This document shows positions 1-8,295 of a DNA stretch of 42,278 nucleotides, one piece after another. Below the pieces are notes generated by a model, which saw only the letters and a list, made by a program, of their open reading frames with translations, ran no database searches and was not told the origin of the DNA. This DNA is from a virus, in IMG/VR virus record IMGVR_UViG_3300025849_003104, positions 1 to 42,278 of that record; one strand, 5' to 3'. The position numbers and the translations under genes were made by a program. How positions within the stretch are numbered: position 1 is the stretch's first letter; each line of letters begins with the position of its first letter.

Positions 1-1029
1 TCCACCTTTATGTGAAGCATCTTTTCCATCACCATTACCATAAGTACCTTTTTGTCTATTATACTTATTTAGTTCTGCTCTATACTTCTTTGATTTCTTC
101 GATGATTGAAATTTCTTATACTCATCTTTATAATCTCTTTCAGCTTTCTCATCGATTGCTTTTATATCTTCGGGTGTTCCATCTAACTTGGAATCTTTAT
201 CTGCTATATAAGATAAGGTAAGTTTAGATGCGTATTCTTTTAAATCAAATGAAAATGCAAGTGCTGCTCTGAATTGTTCTAACTCATCATCATTGAATTT
301 TTTGAATGTAGTAGAACGAAGTTTAGCAATTAACTTAGATGCTTCCTTATATCCTTTAGAATTGAAATCAGTTTTAGTTCTTTCCTTGAGTGGTCTCATT
401 CCACCTGCTTTTCTAACTTTGTTGAGTTGTCTAATTATCTCTTTTTGTTTTGGAGAACCAGGCATTGCTCTCATTGCCTTATTAAGAAGTTTTAAGTGTT
501 CTATTTTATCGAACCCTTCATTAGTATTCTTCCAATCCTTATAGTTCTTTTCTGATTTATCTTTACCACTCTCTTCTATCTCATCTTCTATATCAGGTTG
601 ACCTGTATTATTTTTTACAAAGTTAGTATCATCATAATTTCTTTTTTTACCACGAAGTTTTGTGTGATAATCAGATGTTCTTCCTTGCAACCAATTTGCT
701 GGAAAGTTTTCATGTACACCTTCATAGATAGATTTAAGATATTTAATGAATTCTTTATCATTACTCATCTTCTTAAACTCTTTATCCTTGAATACGTTCT
801 TTACGAAATCTCTAACATTTTTTGAATCTTGTCTAATTTGGTCTATTACTGAGAACATACCCTCATCCATGGGCATATCCTTATTATAATCTACATTATC
901 ATATCCATCAAAATCTCTTAATCCACCTTTTCTCTTAGAAGTATAATCATCACCACCCATAGTGTTAGTACCCATCTTTGATGCGTACTCTTTAAGTTTG
1001 TTTAGGATTTGTTTTTTGATTCTTGACAT
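1..1029 (-). CDS. Hypothetical phage protein, C-terminus cut by window edge
   Basis: An open frame starts at ATG 1029 (first residues MSRIKKQILNKLKEYASKMG) and runs 343 codons to base 1 without a stop, so the C-terminus lies outside the window. The product is hydrophilic, rich in Lys, Asp and Asn and predicted mostly helical, with no signal peptide or membrane segment. I do not recognise a family. Its place beside genes with capsid-targeting-like leaders makes a structural or capsid-internal role possible, but that is inference. The AT-rich string TTTATATTTATATAC lies about 18 bases upstream of the start. Confidence 0.75.
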   Translation of the reverse strand, partial: MSRIKKQILNKLKEYASKMGTNTMGGDDYTSKRKGGLRDFDGYDNVDYNKDMPMDEGMFSVIDQIRQDSKNVRDFVKNVFKDKEFKKMSNDKEFIKYLKSIYEGVHENFPANWLQGRTSDYHTKLRGKKRNYDDTNFVKNNTGQPDIEDEIEESGKDKSEKNYKDWKNTNEGFDKIEHLKLLNKAMRAMPGSPKQKEIIRQLNKVRKAGGMRPLKERTKTDFNSKGYKEASKLIAKLRSTTFKKFNDDELEQFRAALAFSFDLKEYASKLTLSYIADKDSKLDGTPEDIKAIDEKAERDYKDEYKKFQSSKKSKKYRAELNKYNRQKGTYGNGDGKDASHKGG

Positions 1030-1070
1030 AGATGGGTTTCCTTTAGTATATAAATATAAAGATTTTTAGA

Positions 1071-2042
1071 TTAATTAATCTTTCCACCTCTCGAACCTTT
1101 ACTAACAGATACACCTCCTCCACTTCTACCAGTATTGTTACTTCTTGTAGGTGGTGGTGAATACGTTCTTGTTGGTGCAGTTCTTGTTGGAGTTTGTCTT
1201 ACACTATTAGAATTTCTTCTGATAATGATGTTATTATTACTTCTATTATTGTTCTCTACTCTATTGTAGTTTCTAATTCTAGGAGTAGGAGTGTTGTTTG
1301 GATTCTGATATGTTCTTACTTTAATACCATTGCCTTCCATCTTATCAATAAATCTACCAAGAACGTTTCTTTTAGGTCTTTCGATTACCACATCTATATC
1401 ATCTGGTGTTGGTATTCTTCTACCTTGATTAACTCTAACTCTTGGAGTTATTTTGTTAACATCGTTTCTTAGATTTAGCACTACATTATTAGTAGAACCT
1501 CTTCTACCTTTAACATATACTCTGTTGTTAGCAATTTGATTTCTTCTATTTCTTTCAATCCAATAGTTGTTATCGATTCTATTATTCCATCTCCAATCAT
1601 TCCATCCATATCCATAATTTCCTCTACCCCAATATGGATAGTTCCAACTTCCCCAATTGTTTAAACCAAAGATACCACGATTGAACCCATATCCATAAGT
1701 AAATCCATAGTTAAATGACCAATTAGACCAGAATAAGTTTCTGTTCCAATAGATATCAAATGGTGTGTAAGGACTTCTCCATCCTCCTAATTGATTGAAG
1801 TTTCTGTAATACCAACTAAGTGGTTGGTTTTGTGCAAAGGTTGAAAAGTTCCATCTGAACTCATCATCCAATTGTAGTTTTTTTTGAAATTGGAACTCGT
1901 TTTCAATCACATCCACTCTAATGCTATCACCACTTTGGGTTACCCCATATATTGGGTCATTAGAATAATAACTTGATAATTGATAGGTTGTACCACATGA
2001 AGTAAGTAGTAAAACCCATAAAATGAATAGTAGGTGTCTCAT
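1071..2042 (-). CDS. Lipoprotein rich in Tyr/Trp/Asn/Gly
   Basis: A 323-residue lipoprotein. The N-terminus is a short hydrophobic signal ending in a clear lipobox (LLLTSC, Cys at about residue 16), so signal peptidase II processing is expected. Residues about 85-165 are packed with Trp, Tyr, Asn and Gly (for example YGFTYGYGFNRG). The C-terminal third is basic and rich in Asn, Arg, Ser and Thr, and ends in a Gly/Ser/Lys tail. Residues after the Cys (GTTYQ) do not match the Bacteroidota surface-export signal, so it may face the periplasm. Such composition is common in flavobacterial lipoproteins of unknown role; the gene may be of host origin. Function unknown. Confidence 0.75.
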   Translation of the reverse strand: MRHLLFILWVLLLTSCGTTYQLSSYYSNDPIYGVTQSGDSIRVDVIENEFQFQKKLQLDDEFRWNFSTFAQNQPLSWYYRNFNQLGGWRSPYTPFDIYWNRNLFWSNWSFNYGFTYGYGFNRGIFGLNNWGSWNYPYWGRGNYGYGWNDWRWNNRIDNNYWIERNRRNQIANNRVYVKGRRGSTNNVVLNLRNDVNKITPRVRVNQGRRIPTPDDIDVVIERPKRNVLGRFIDKMEGNGIKVRTYQNPNNTPTPRIRNYNRVENNNRSNNNIIIRRNSNSVRQTPTRTAPTRTYSPPPTRSNNTGRSGGGVSVSKGSRGGKIN

Positions 2043-2067
2043 AAATATAAATATAGGAAGTCAATAA

Positions 2068-2883
2068 TTATTCCAAAATTGGAGATAAATGATATTTTAA
2101 ACTATCTGCAATAATTTGATGACCGTGTTCTGAATAATGGTAATCTTTTATCTCTGGCCATTGGTTTGATATCAAAATATTTTGTTTGCCTGGCATCTTA
2201 TATGGGTCTGAACTGATAGGTAGTTTATCATTATATATTTTAAAATCAGATAATGATTTGAATGTATTAGAATCAAAATCTATTGTAAGTAATTTCTCTG
2301 GATACTTTTGTTCTATATAACTTGCATATTCAAGTTCTTCACATAAAAATCTGACTGGTATTTCTTTATTATATGAAGATGATGGAATAGTCATTTCATT
2401 TTCAGTTGAATCATATTTGTTATATCCCTTCGGTCTTGTACACAAATCTACAATCTTTTCAATTTGAAATTCTCTAATCATAAACATTGCACCCATTTCA
2501 TCTACATTATATTTGTTCTGATAATATTTTACTAAACTAGGATTATCAATGTCTCTACTCCAATAAGTAAATTGTACTACTACAAGTTCAATACTTTCAA
2601 ATAACATTTGATGATTAATATTTTCAAGAATATTAATTATATTACGATTTGAACCACCATTACCATATCTTATACAATATGGTTTATTAAAGTGTTTAGA
2701 AATTATAGCAGGAAAATGATGTTTTCTCCTATGAACATCATCATTATATGAAATTATATTTTCGTGAAAAGTAAATGGAGGAAGTTTTTTATTAATATCA
2801 TCAAATGACATACCTTTTTCTAACCATCTTGAGTAATATAATCCTTGTCCCCAAGTAAAGGAATCTCCTAAAAATAATATCAT
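2068..2883 (-). CDS. SGNH/GDSL hydrolase-like protein
   Basis: A 271-residue protein with SGNH-family hallmarks: a block I nucleophile motif at the N-terminus (FLGDSFTWGQG, Ser at about residue 8), a GGSN motif near residue 96, and a C-terminal His block (DYHYSEHGHQIIADS). Members of this fold hydrolyse or transfer acyl groups, often O-acetyl on glycans. There is no signal peptide, so it would act in the cytoplasm on sugars or glycoproteins. It is separate from the SGNH array at 30858-34346 and not closely similar to it. Its stop is one base from the next start. The substrate cannot be read from sequence. Confidence 0.75.
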   Translation of the reverse strand: MILFLGDSFTWGQGLYYSRWLEKGMSFDDINKKLPPFTFHENIISYNDDVHRRKHHFPAIISKHFNKPYCIRYGNGGSNRNIINILENINHQMLFESIELVVVQFTYWSRDIDNPSLVKYYQNKYNVDEMGAMFMIREFQIEKIVDLCTRPKGYNKYDSTENEMTIPSSSYNKEIPVRFLCEELEYASYIEQKYPEKLLTIDFDSNTFKSLSDFKIYNDKLPISSDPYKMPGKQNILISNQWPEIKDYHYSEHGHQIIADSLKYHLSPILE

Positions 2884-2884
2884 A

Positions 2885-3430
2885 TTAGTGTTTTATATGT
2901 TGGACCCTCCAACGAACATCTTTACCCCTTAACATTTTCTTAGTGGCATCTACGTTCTTTTTGGAATCATCGGCGAAGTAAACATCTTCATAACCTTCAT
3001 TATCAATCTTATCTTCAATCCAATCTGCTTTATCTTTTGGATTGTTAGATGCCAATGCGGTTACATATATTTTACTCATATTGATACCGATATCTTTTAG
3101 ATATTGTCTAATTGGTTTGTATGCTGCTCTGGCAGTTAGGATATGAACTCCATCACCACCACTACTACTAACGATTCTTCTTAGAACCTTAGTTATCTTT
3201 TTAATTTCGTTTGGGTCTTGTACCTTAGAGAAATCTGAGAAATCAAATTCATCTCCTGGTTTCTCATTATAAACTGCATACTGACCTGGTGTAAGTTTTC
3301 TTTTTTTACCATTATTGGTAATATAAATAAAAGAAGTTGTTTTTACAAGCGTGTCATCAAAGTCAAATACTCTGAGTTTTTTTGATTCTGTGAATAAACT
3401 TCTTGCTATCATATCTTTTAATTTAATCAT
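2885..3430 (-). CDS. HAD-superfamily phosphatase with capsid-targeting-like leader
   Basis: HAD-superfamily hydrolase. After an N-terminal leader (MIKLKDMIARSLFTESKK) comes motif I FDFDDTLVKT (nucleophile Asp near residue 24), motif II with ILTAR near residue 118, a Lys region (NPKDKADWIED) and motif IV YFADDSKKN. This resembles the small phage HAD/polynucleotide 3'-phosphatase-like group, but no kinase domain is present. The first residues match those of the 4104-4430 protein (MIKLKD) and end in FTE, like the T4 prohead-protease site (hydrophobic-X-Glu), so it may be packaged in the capsid. A strong candidate promoter lies directly upstream (3440-3471). Confidence 0.8.
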   Translation of the reverse strand: MIKLKDMIARSLFTESKKLRVFDFDDTLVKTTSFIYITNNGKKRKLTPGQYAVYNEKPGDEFDFSDFSKVQDPNEIKKITKVLRRIVSSSGGDGVHILTARAAYKPIRQYLKDIGINMSKIYVTALASNNPKDKADWIEDKIDNEGYEDVYFADDSKKNVDATKKMLRGKDVRWRVQHIKH

Positions 3431-3439
3431 CCTAACATA

Positions 3440-3471
3440 CTAATATACGAAAAATAAATGAGAAATCCAAA
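3440..3471 (-). promoter_or_regulatory. Candidate Bacteroidota-type sigma-A promoter P1
   Basis: On the minus strand TTTG (3471-3468) is followed after exactly 20 bases by TATATTAG (3447-3440), which fits the Bacteroidota -33 TTTG and -7 TAnnTTTG pattern at 7 of 8 positions. The block is nearly identical to the promoter at 27326-27357, and its right half (ATTTTTCGTATATTAGTA) is identical to that at 29129-29146. Expected transcription start is only a few bases before the ATG at 3430, so the transcript may be almost leaderless. Confidence 0.65.
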
Positions 3472-3487
3472 TAAAAAGTGAATTATT

Positions 3488-4129
3488 TTACTGTTCTAAA
3501 TGTGAAGATAAGTAACCTGCAATTCTACCAGCTTTAATCTGAAGATTTTCCCACTCTGATTTGGTTATTTTCTTTTTTCTATTTACATAATCAATACCAA
3601 GTGAACCGATAAATTTTTCATCAAGTGTGAATAAGGGAATTACATAAGATGCTTTTGTTCCTACTGATTCTGCTGCTCCTTTTAATCCATAGGTAGCAAT
3701 TTTTGGGTCATTATAATCTGATATGAAGATACCTTTTTTTTCACCATGTAACATATGGTCAAATGCTTTTGGGTATAATGAACAAGGGATATTATTAAAT
3801 ACATGAGATACTGATGAAACTCCTTTTTTTGCAACTTCATAAAAGATTGAGAACTTTTGTATTGATTTGCCTGTGGGGTAAAAGTTACCACCATTATGGA
3901 ATTGTGAAATCCATGCTCTATCTGAATTGAACTCTTCTCTTATATCTTCGAGTTCATCTTCGATAACCATTGTATTAGAAATAGTATCCTTTACAACATC
4001 TTTTTTCTTTAATTTTTCTTTCTGCAAATGTCTACTGATAAGTAGATACATTATCGGTCCCACTACACCAGTGAGGAATGCTCCAAGTAATTCCATGATA
4101 TGATTATGATTTGTTAGTATCTGTTCCAT
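3488..4129 (-). CDS. Membrane-anchored GAF-like protein
   Basis: About 213 residues. An N-terminal membrane segment (LLGAFLTGVVGPIMYLLI) is followed by a charged helical linker (residues about 35-70) and a domain of about 150 residues whose layout resembles GAF sensory domains, including DRAWISQFHNGGNFYPTGK and a later SYVIPLFTLDEKFIGSLGID strand pair. I recall similar proteins in uncultured marine phages, not checked here. The frame has Met codons at 4144, 4129 and 4096; 4129 is chosen because it gives a short amphipathic lead before the membrane segment, and it overlaps the gene before it by 26 bases. Role unknown; a virion or host-membrane protein is possible. Confidence 0.65.
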   Translation of the reverse strand: MEQILTNHNHIMELLGAFLTGVVGPIMYLLISRHLQKEKLKKKDVVKDTISNTMVIEDELEDIREEFNSDRAWISQFHNGGNFYPTGKSIQKFSIFYEVAKKGVSSVSHVFNNIPCSLYPKAFDHMLHGEKKGIFISDYNDPKIATYGLKGAAESVGTKASYVIPLFTLDEKFIGSLGIDYVNRKKKITKSEWENLQIKAGRIAGYLSSHLEQ

Positions 4130-4430
4130 CTTTATCGTATTCATCTAAATCTTCCATGTAATCAGCAACATTTTTAAGATAATCAGCAGCTAAGGTCATT
4201 TTTTCTTGAACCCAACCATCTAAATCTTCAATATTACGTTTTTTGATATTATCATATATAATTTTAGCGGAACGAACTGATGATTTTAGGGATGATAATC
4301 CCATACCAACTTCATGGTCATCTTCTTTAATTTGTTGTGGTGTTTTAAAAGGAGGCATATCCTTAAAGGTTACCACTTGACCAGGTTGAATATTGAATTT
4401 TTCAGATAATATGTCTTTTAGTTTAATCAC
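4104..4430 (-). CDS. Small helical protein with capsid-targeting-like leader
   Basis: A 108-residue protein starting MIKLKDILSEKFNI. The leader looks like T4 internal-protein capsid-targeting sequences: a basic/amphipathic stretch of about 10 residues ending in LSE, a match to the gp21 prohead-protease rule (Leu/Ile-X-Glu). The remainder has an acidic loop and a C-terminal helical hairpin (about residues 50-98) with WVQEKMTLAADYLKNVADYM, a pattern I associate with small T4-like marine phage proteins. Its start overlaps the stop of the upstream gene by one base. Likely a capsid-internal or structural component; exact role unknown. Confidence 0.7.
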   Translation of the reverse strand: MIKLKDILSEKFNIQPGQVVTFKDMPPFKTPQQIKEDDHEVGMGLSSLKSSVRSAKIIYDNIKKRNIEDLDGWVQEKMTLAADYLKNVADYMEDLDEYDKDGTDTNKS

Positions 4431-4861
4431 TACTTTAACTTACCTCTTTTAGCATCTCTCTTTAATTCTTCAAGAGCATTGATTTGGTCTTGTATTGCCT
4501 GTTCCAAACTTACACTTCTGTATTTAGCTTGTTTTCTAACAGCCAACATTGCAATTCTTTTTTCTTCAGTAGATGGTCCTTCGTTTATAGATTCCTCAAT
4601 AGATTCACCTTTATACTCTGCGTTTTTGTACATACCACTTACTTTCATATCAAGTTCTTTTGCAAGAGCTTCTTTTTCTTTACCAAGTTTCTTAAGTAAT
4701 TTGATAAACGGTTCTTTTTTATCTGTATGTTTATTCTTTTTGTAAAACTCTAATGCTTTGGAAATTGCATCAAGATTCTTTTGTTGTAGTTTTGAGATAG
4801 CATTTATACTTCTCTCTCTAAGAACTTGTGTTACTGTTTCTTTTAAATCTCGTAATGTCAT
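4430..4861 (-). CDS. Helical Lys/Glu-rich protein, possible prohead core or capsid-internal protein
   Basis: A 143-residue protein, almost wholly helical and charged. The N-terminus (MTLRDLKETVTQVLRERSIN) again shows an amphipathic stretch ending in LRE, like the leaders of the two neighbouring proteins. A second possible prohead-protease site (INE before Gly, in ESINEGPST) is near residue 93, separating the Lys-rich N-terminal part from a C-terminal helical module (AVRKQAKYRSVSLEQAIQDQ). This composition suits prohead core or internal proteins, but no family is recognised with certainty. The AT-rich motif TTTATATTTATATAG lies about 25-40 bases before the ATG. Confidence 0.65.
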   Translation of the reverse strand: MTLRDLKETVTQVLRERSINAISKLQQKNLDAISKALEFYKKNKHTDKKEPFIKLLKKLGKEKEALAKELDMKVSGMYKNAEYKGESIEESINEGPSTEEKRIAMLAVRKQAKYRSVSLEQAIQDQINALEELKRDAKRGKLK

Positions 4862-4914
4862 ATGTTATTCCTTATTCTATACTATATAAATATAAAAGTA
4901 TTTGTGTATAAGTA

Positions 4915-5562
4915 TTAAATCTTGTGTTTTATGTGTTGGTATATAGCAGTACCAATATCTTCACCCAATCTTGAATCAGATGGGAAATGTGCTCTTCCTA
5001 TATTTCTACTATATGATATTCTTTTACCTGCTTCTAAAAAAGCATCTGTATTGATTGGTAATTTTGTTTGTAATACTTTTCCTACCAAGATACCTTGTGT
5101 AGAATGACCAGAAGGGTAAGAAGGGGTTTTCATACTTTCAAGTACGTGCTCACCCAATTTCATATTATAGTGTGATGCTAATTGAAATGGTCTTGGTCTA
5201 TTATGGTGATATTTTAAATCTAAAATTATACCTGCTGCTGAATTGATTAGATTTTCTACTAACTCTTTTGGGTATTCTACGTTGTTTTCTTTACAAACTT
5301 GTTCGAATACTTTTTCGATATCATCGTTTTCTTCAACATATTTATCATCTTCTGGTAAATCTTTCAGAAATTGTAGTTCATTATAAACTATCATTGAAGT
5401 ATTTTTTGGAGGAGATTTTACTTTGTATTTAGAGTAATTAAAATCTTTGAATAAACCATCTTTAATGGATTCAATCTTTTTCGCATGTTTTTTCTTAACA
5501 CCATCTTTGGTGTAAACAGAATCTTTAATACTTCCGAGATTTTCTTCTGTGAATATAAACAT
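4915..5562 (-). CDS. PAP2-superfamily acid phosphatase
   Basis: A soluble PAP2/vanadium-haloperoxidase-type phosphatase of 215 residues. All three signature motifs are visible: KYHHNRPRP (KX6RP-like, about residues 117-125), PSYPSGHS (about 147-154) and SRNIGRAHFPSD (SRX5HX3D, about 184-195). The conserved Lys, Arg, two His and Asp are all kept, so it should be active on phosphomonoesters. There are no membrane helices and no clear signal peptide, unlike lipid-phosphatase members. Related genes occur in marine T4-like phages; its role could be phosphate scavenging or altering a phosphorylated host metabolite, which is inference. Confidence 0.85.
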   Translation of the reverse strand: MFIFTEENLGSIKDSVYTKDGVKKKHAKKIESIKDGLFKDFNYSKYKVKSPPKNTSMIVYNELQFLKDLPEDDKYVEENDDIEKVFEQVCKENNVEYPKELVENLINSAAGIILDLKYHHNRPRPFQLASHYNMKLGEHVLESMKTPSYPSGHSTQGILVGKVLQTKLPINTDAFLEAGKRISYSRNIGRAHFPSDSRLGEDIGTAIYQHIKHKI

Positions 5563-5593
5563 ACAACTATAAATATATTCTTTTGATATATTA

Positions 5594-5788
5594 CTAAATT
5601 TTTCCTCGTTTTACTAACTCTTTACGAATCATTTCTTTCTTTTTTTTGTAAGAAGATGATTCATACATTTTTAGTAATTCTTCAGTAGAGGTTGATGAAG
5701 GAGTATAGTGCTTCATCATGAATTTATTAGTCATCTTATTATTGACTTTAATATATTCTTTTGTACTAGGTTTTAATTTTTGAGACAT
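5594..5788 (-). CDS. Small basic hypothetical protein
   Basis: A 64-residue Lys/Ser-rich protein (MSQKLKPSTKEYIKV at the N-terminus, KKEMIRKELVKRGKI at the C-terminus). It is predicted helical at the end, with no signal peptide or membrane segment. I do not recognise it. It sits between the PAP2 phosphatase and the last gene of the secretion cassette, with about 40 bases of AT-rich DNA upstream. Confidence 0.55.
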   Translation of the reverse strand: MSQKLKPSTKEYIKVNNKMTNKFMMKHYTPSSTSTEELLKMYESSSYKKKKEMIRKELVKRGKI

Positions 5789-5828
5789 ATAACTGTATAG
5801 ATTTATTTAAACGATATACACATATATA

Positions 5829-6197
5829 TTACTCTACGATTATAAACGTTGATTTTATAACCGTATCACTTAATATTAATTGAAGTTCTAACTTTTTCTT
5901 GGGTAATACTTTGATGTAAAGAGTTTTATCATTCATTCCAATACCATTTTTTGGTAGAAAGGTTTCTTTAGATAATATAGAATTAGTTTCTAAATCTTTT
6001 ATAGCAAGAGTATGTTCTCCATCTGATTCTATATTGAAGAATATCGTTTGATTATCAACTACTGAACTTTGAGTTACAGCAAAGATTCTATCTTCCCTTG
6101 GGATAGAAACACCACCCTCATCTATGAAATCTTTTTCACAAGCTAAGAACAAAAAGAATAGCCAAAAATAATATCGTTTTTGAAATTTATAACTCAT
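5829..6197 (-). CDS. Surface lipoprotein, paralogue of the 12361-12732 protein
   Basis: A 122-residue lipoprotein. A hydrophobic signal ends in FLFLAC, giving a lipidated Cys near residue 20 followed by EKDF, which partly matches the X-K-(D/E)2 surface-export signal described for Capnocytophaga. The rest is a small beta domain (SDGEHTLAIKDLETNSILS onward) that aligns by eye with the lipoprotein at 12361-12732. It overlaps the PA14/cohesin gene before it by 4 bases (ATGA), mirroring the order of the other pair. This suggests that each lipoprotein anchors or matures its secreted partner. That role is inference. Confidence 0.75.
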   Translation of the reverse strand: MSYKFQKRYYFWLFFLFLACEKDFIDEGGVSIPREDRIFAVTQSSVVDNQTIFFNIESDGEHTLAIKDLETNSILSKETFLPKNGIGMNDKTLYIKVLPKKKLELQLILSDTVIKSTFIIVE

Positions 6198-8287
6198 TTT
6201 ACAATTACCCCTATTTGTGTTCCATCCTTTTTAACTAACTCTACCTTTAATACAGAAACTAAACCTAAGAATGAAGTCAAGTTATTTTCTTCCTTAAAGT
6301 ATATTTTATATTCAGTACCACCATTTAGGTTCTGAGAACCATCAGTAGATATTGAACCCAATTTTACATAAGAAGTTCTTTTTGCTGAGAAGGATTGTAA
6401 ATCAGAATCACTTTCTAATCTATCAAAGATTACTCTACTATTATCATATCCTACTCTAAATTCAGAACCAGTTATGTTTTTTGTATTTTCTGGTACTTTT
6501 ATAGTTACAACAATTTCTTCACCAATCTTTTCAATATCTAAATCTACTTCAAACTGATTTTGTATGGATTTTGAAGAATTACTTATTGTCATATTATTCC
6601 TTGCCATACTTGTAACTTGTACACTTGATGGTAAATGAGAATGAGACATATTAACATCACCCTTCCAATGTACTGCAATACTTTTATCATATTGTTTTGT
6701 ACCAGTTGCTAATCCAAGTGGGAACATTGTACGAGTTCCACCATAGTTTGTCCAATTTGTTGATGTCATAGATTCATAATCAGTTACCTCTGTTAATGAC
6801 ATTACTGCTGCAAGATAAGATGCATCGAACAAAGTTCCACCATTTAAGAAATCAATCATTATCTGTGTATCCTTAAAATCAAATACTCCATCTCTACTTA
6901 CATCTGCATTTGCATATTGAACATTGTAATCAAACTCTCCCTTAAATCCACCATTGATTCCACCACCTGCTAATTCGTTAAATGCTAACACAACATCTGC
7001 TACTGTGAATACATCATCTACCATCGTTTCTAATTCAGTTGTTGATGGTGAATCAAAAACTACATATTGAGTTTTATATGAGGTTACTTCAGTAAAGTTT
7101 AATTCTACTTTTAGTGCATGGTAACCACTAGCACTTCTAATATTTGAAGAATAATTTGATGATGAAAATGGAATTGTACTCCAAGTATAATAATTAAAGT
7201 TATTCCAATACTGGTCTGATGTTGTAGTTGCCCAATAATTTGCATAACCTGGTGTTCCAAAATAACTTGATGTTCCATCTGTATCTACTAAATCTAATAG
7301 TTCTATATTATTAACATCATCTAAATCTACACCACTTGGAAACTCTCTAACATCTAAACCAATTCGGTATCTGTATTTATTAGTTACCATTGGTGAATAT
7401 ATTACAACCCATTCTACATTTCCTGGTGTTGCTGTAATATTATATTTTCCATTACCGACTAATGTTTCATCTATTTGAGAGTTGATTGTTGCTTCACCAT
7501 TTGCATCTAATGAGATTGTATTTGAGTTTGAGTTTTTAGCAATTTCAGATGAAGATACTTCGTAATAAGTATTAACAGAAAAACCAGTTTCATCAATGTT
7601 TCTAAACTTATAGTTTACATCATATGAAAGGGGTTCAACATAATCATCTGCATCGATACTCCATATAGTATTACCATTAAAAGCATATGCTGCTCCTGCT
7701 GCTGTATCTTCTGGTGATTTCCATTTAAGGTATAAGTTAGCTCCTCCTGCTCCTTGTTCATATCTAACTCTAAACTTATATGATACATCTGCTGTTAAAT
7801 TAGCTATATCAACTGTTCTGGTTCCATTACCCATACCAATACCGGTATTAGTAATTGTTCCATCATCATTTGCATCAAACCAAAAATCACTTCTATCATC
7901 TGAGTTTAACTGGAATGAATAAGTACCTGATGTTGGTGGTACAAAATAACCTTCTATTATCCAACCAAAGTTACTATTATCATGTCTTGGTAGAATATTA
8001 GACCAAGGCCAAGTAAATGCTTTAGTTGCTGTATCTCTACCTTGATGTGTCCAAGTAGTGGTATTTTTGTTAGCATAATCAAACATAGCATCAAAACCAG
8101 CTGAATTGGTTGGATGTGCATCATACTCACTTTGATTATTATTACTAGCATAATCATTAATCTTAAATGATTTATACGTTATTGCATTTTGTCCATCATT
8201 TGCAACTGTGTTTACAAATGTAGGGTCTGATTGTTGGCCTAATAATAAGGTTGGTAATAATAGCAATATTGATAATAACTTCTTCAT
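6194..8287 (-). CDS. Secreted PA14 protein with dockerin-like and cohesin-like segments
   Basis: A 697-residue secreted protein. The signal peptide ends LLLGQ. Residues about 95-215 form a PA14-type domain (EGYFVPPTSGTYSFQLNSDD, then DFWFDANDDGT), a fold that usually binds carbohydrate with calcium. Residues about 456-482 (NADVSRDGVFDFKDTQIMID) look like one half of a type I dockerin calcium loop, and residues about 578-697 resemble a cohesin domain (GSEFRVGYDNSRVIFDRL). No Por-type (T9SS) C-terminal domain is visible. The C-terminal half is paralogous to the 12737-14425 protein. Probable cell-surface or extracellular protein exported by the CsgG-like channel of this cassette; the export route is inference. 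Confidence 0.8.
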   Translation of the reverse strand: MKKLLSILLLLPTLLLGQQSDPTFVNTVANDGQNAITYKSFKINDYASNNNQSEYDAHPTNSAGFDAMFDYANKNTTTWTHQGRDTATKAFTWPWSNILPRHDNSNFGWIIEGYFVPPTSGTYSFQLNSDDRSDFWFDANDDGTITNTGIGMGNGTRTVDIANLTADVSYKFRVRYEQGAGGANLYLKWKSPEDTAAGAAYAFNGNTIWSIDADDYVEPLSYDVNYKFRNIDETGFSVNTYYEVSSSEIAKNSNSNTISLDANGEATINSQIDETLVGNGKYNITATPGNVEWVVIYSPMVTNKYRYRIGLDVREFPSGVDLDDVNNIELLDLVDTDGTSSYFGTPGYANYWATTTSDQYWNNFNYYTWSTIPFSSSNYSSNIRSASGYHALKVELNFTEVTSYKTQYVVFDSPSTTELETMVDDVFTVADVVLAFNELAGGGINGGFKGEFDYNVQYANADVSRDGVFDFKDTQIMIDFLNGGTLFDASYLAAVMSLTEVTDYESMTSTNWTNYGGTRTMFPLGLATGTKQYDKSIAVHWKGDVNMSHSHLPSSVQVTSMARNNMTISNSSKSIQNQFEVDLDIEKIGEEIVVTIKVPENTKNITGSEFRVGYDNSRVIFDRLESDSDLQSFSAKRTSYVKLGSISTDGSQNLNGGTEYKIYFKEENNLTSFLGLVSVLKVELVKKDGTQIGVIVK

Positions 8288-8295
8288 ACTAATAA

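Noticed and set aside
12-825. Plus-strand ORFs near the left edge
   Set aside because: They are antisense shadows of the minus-strand partial gene at 1-1029 and encode hydrophobic, low-quality sequences.
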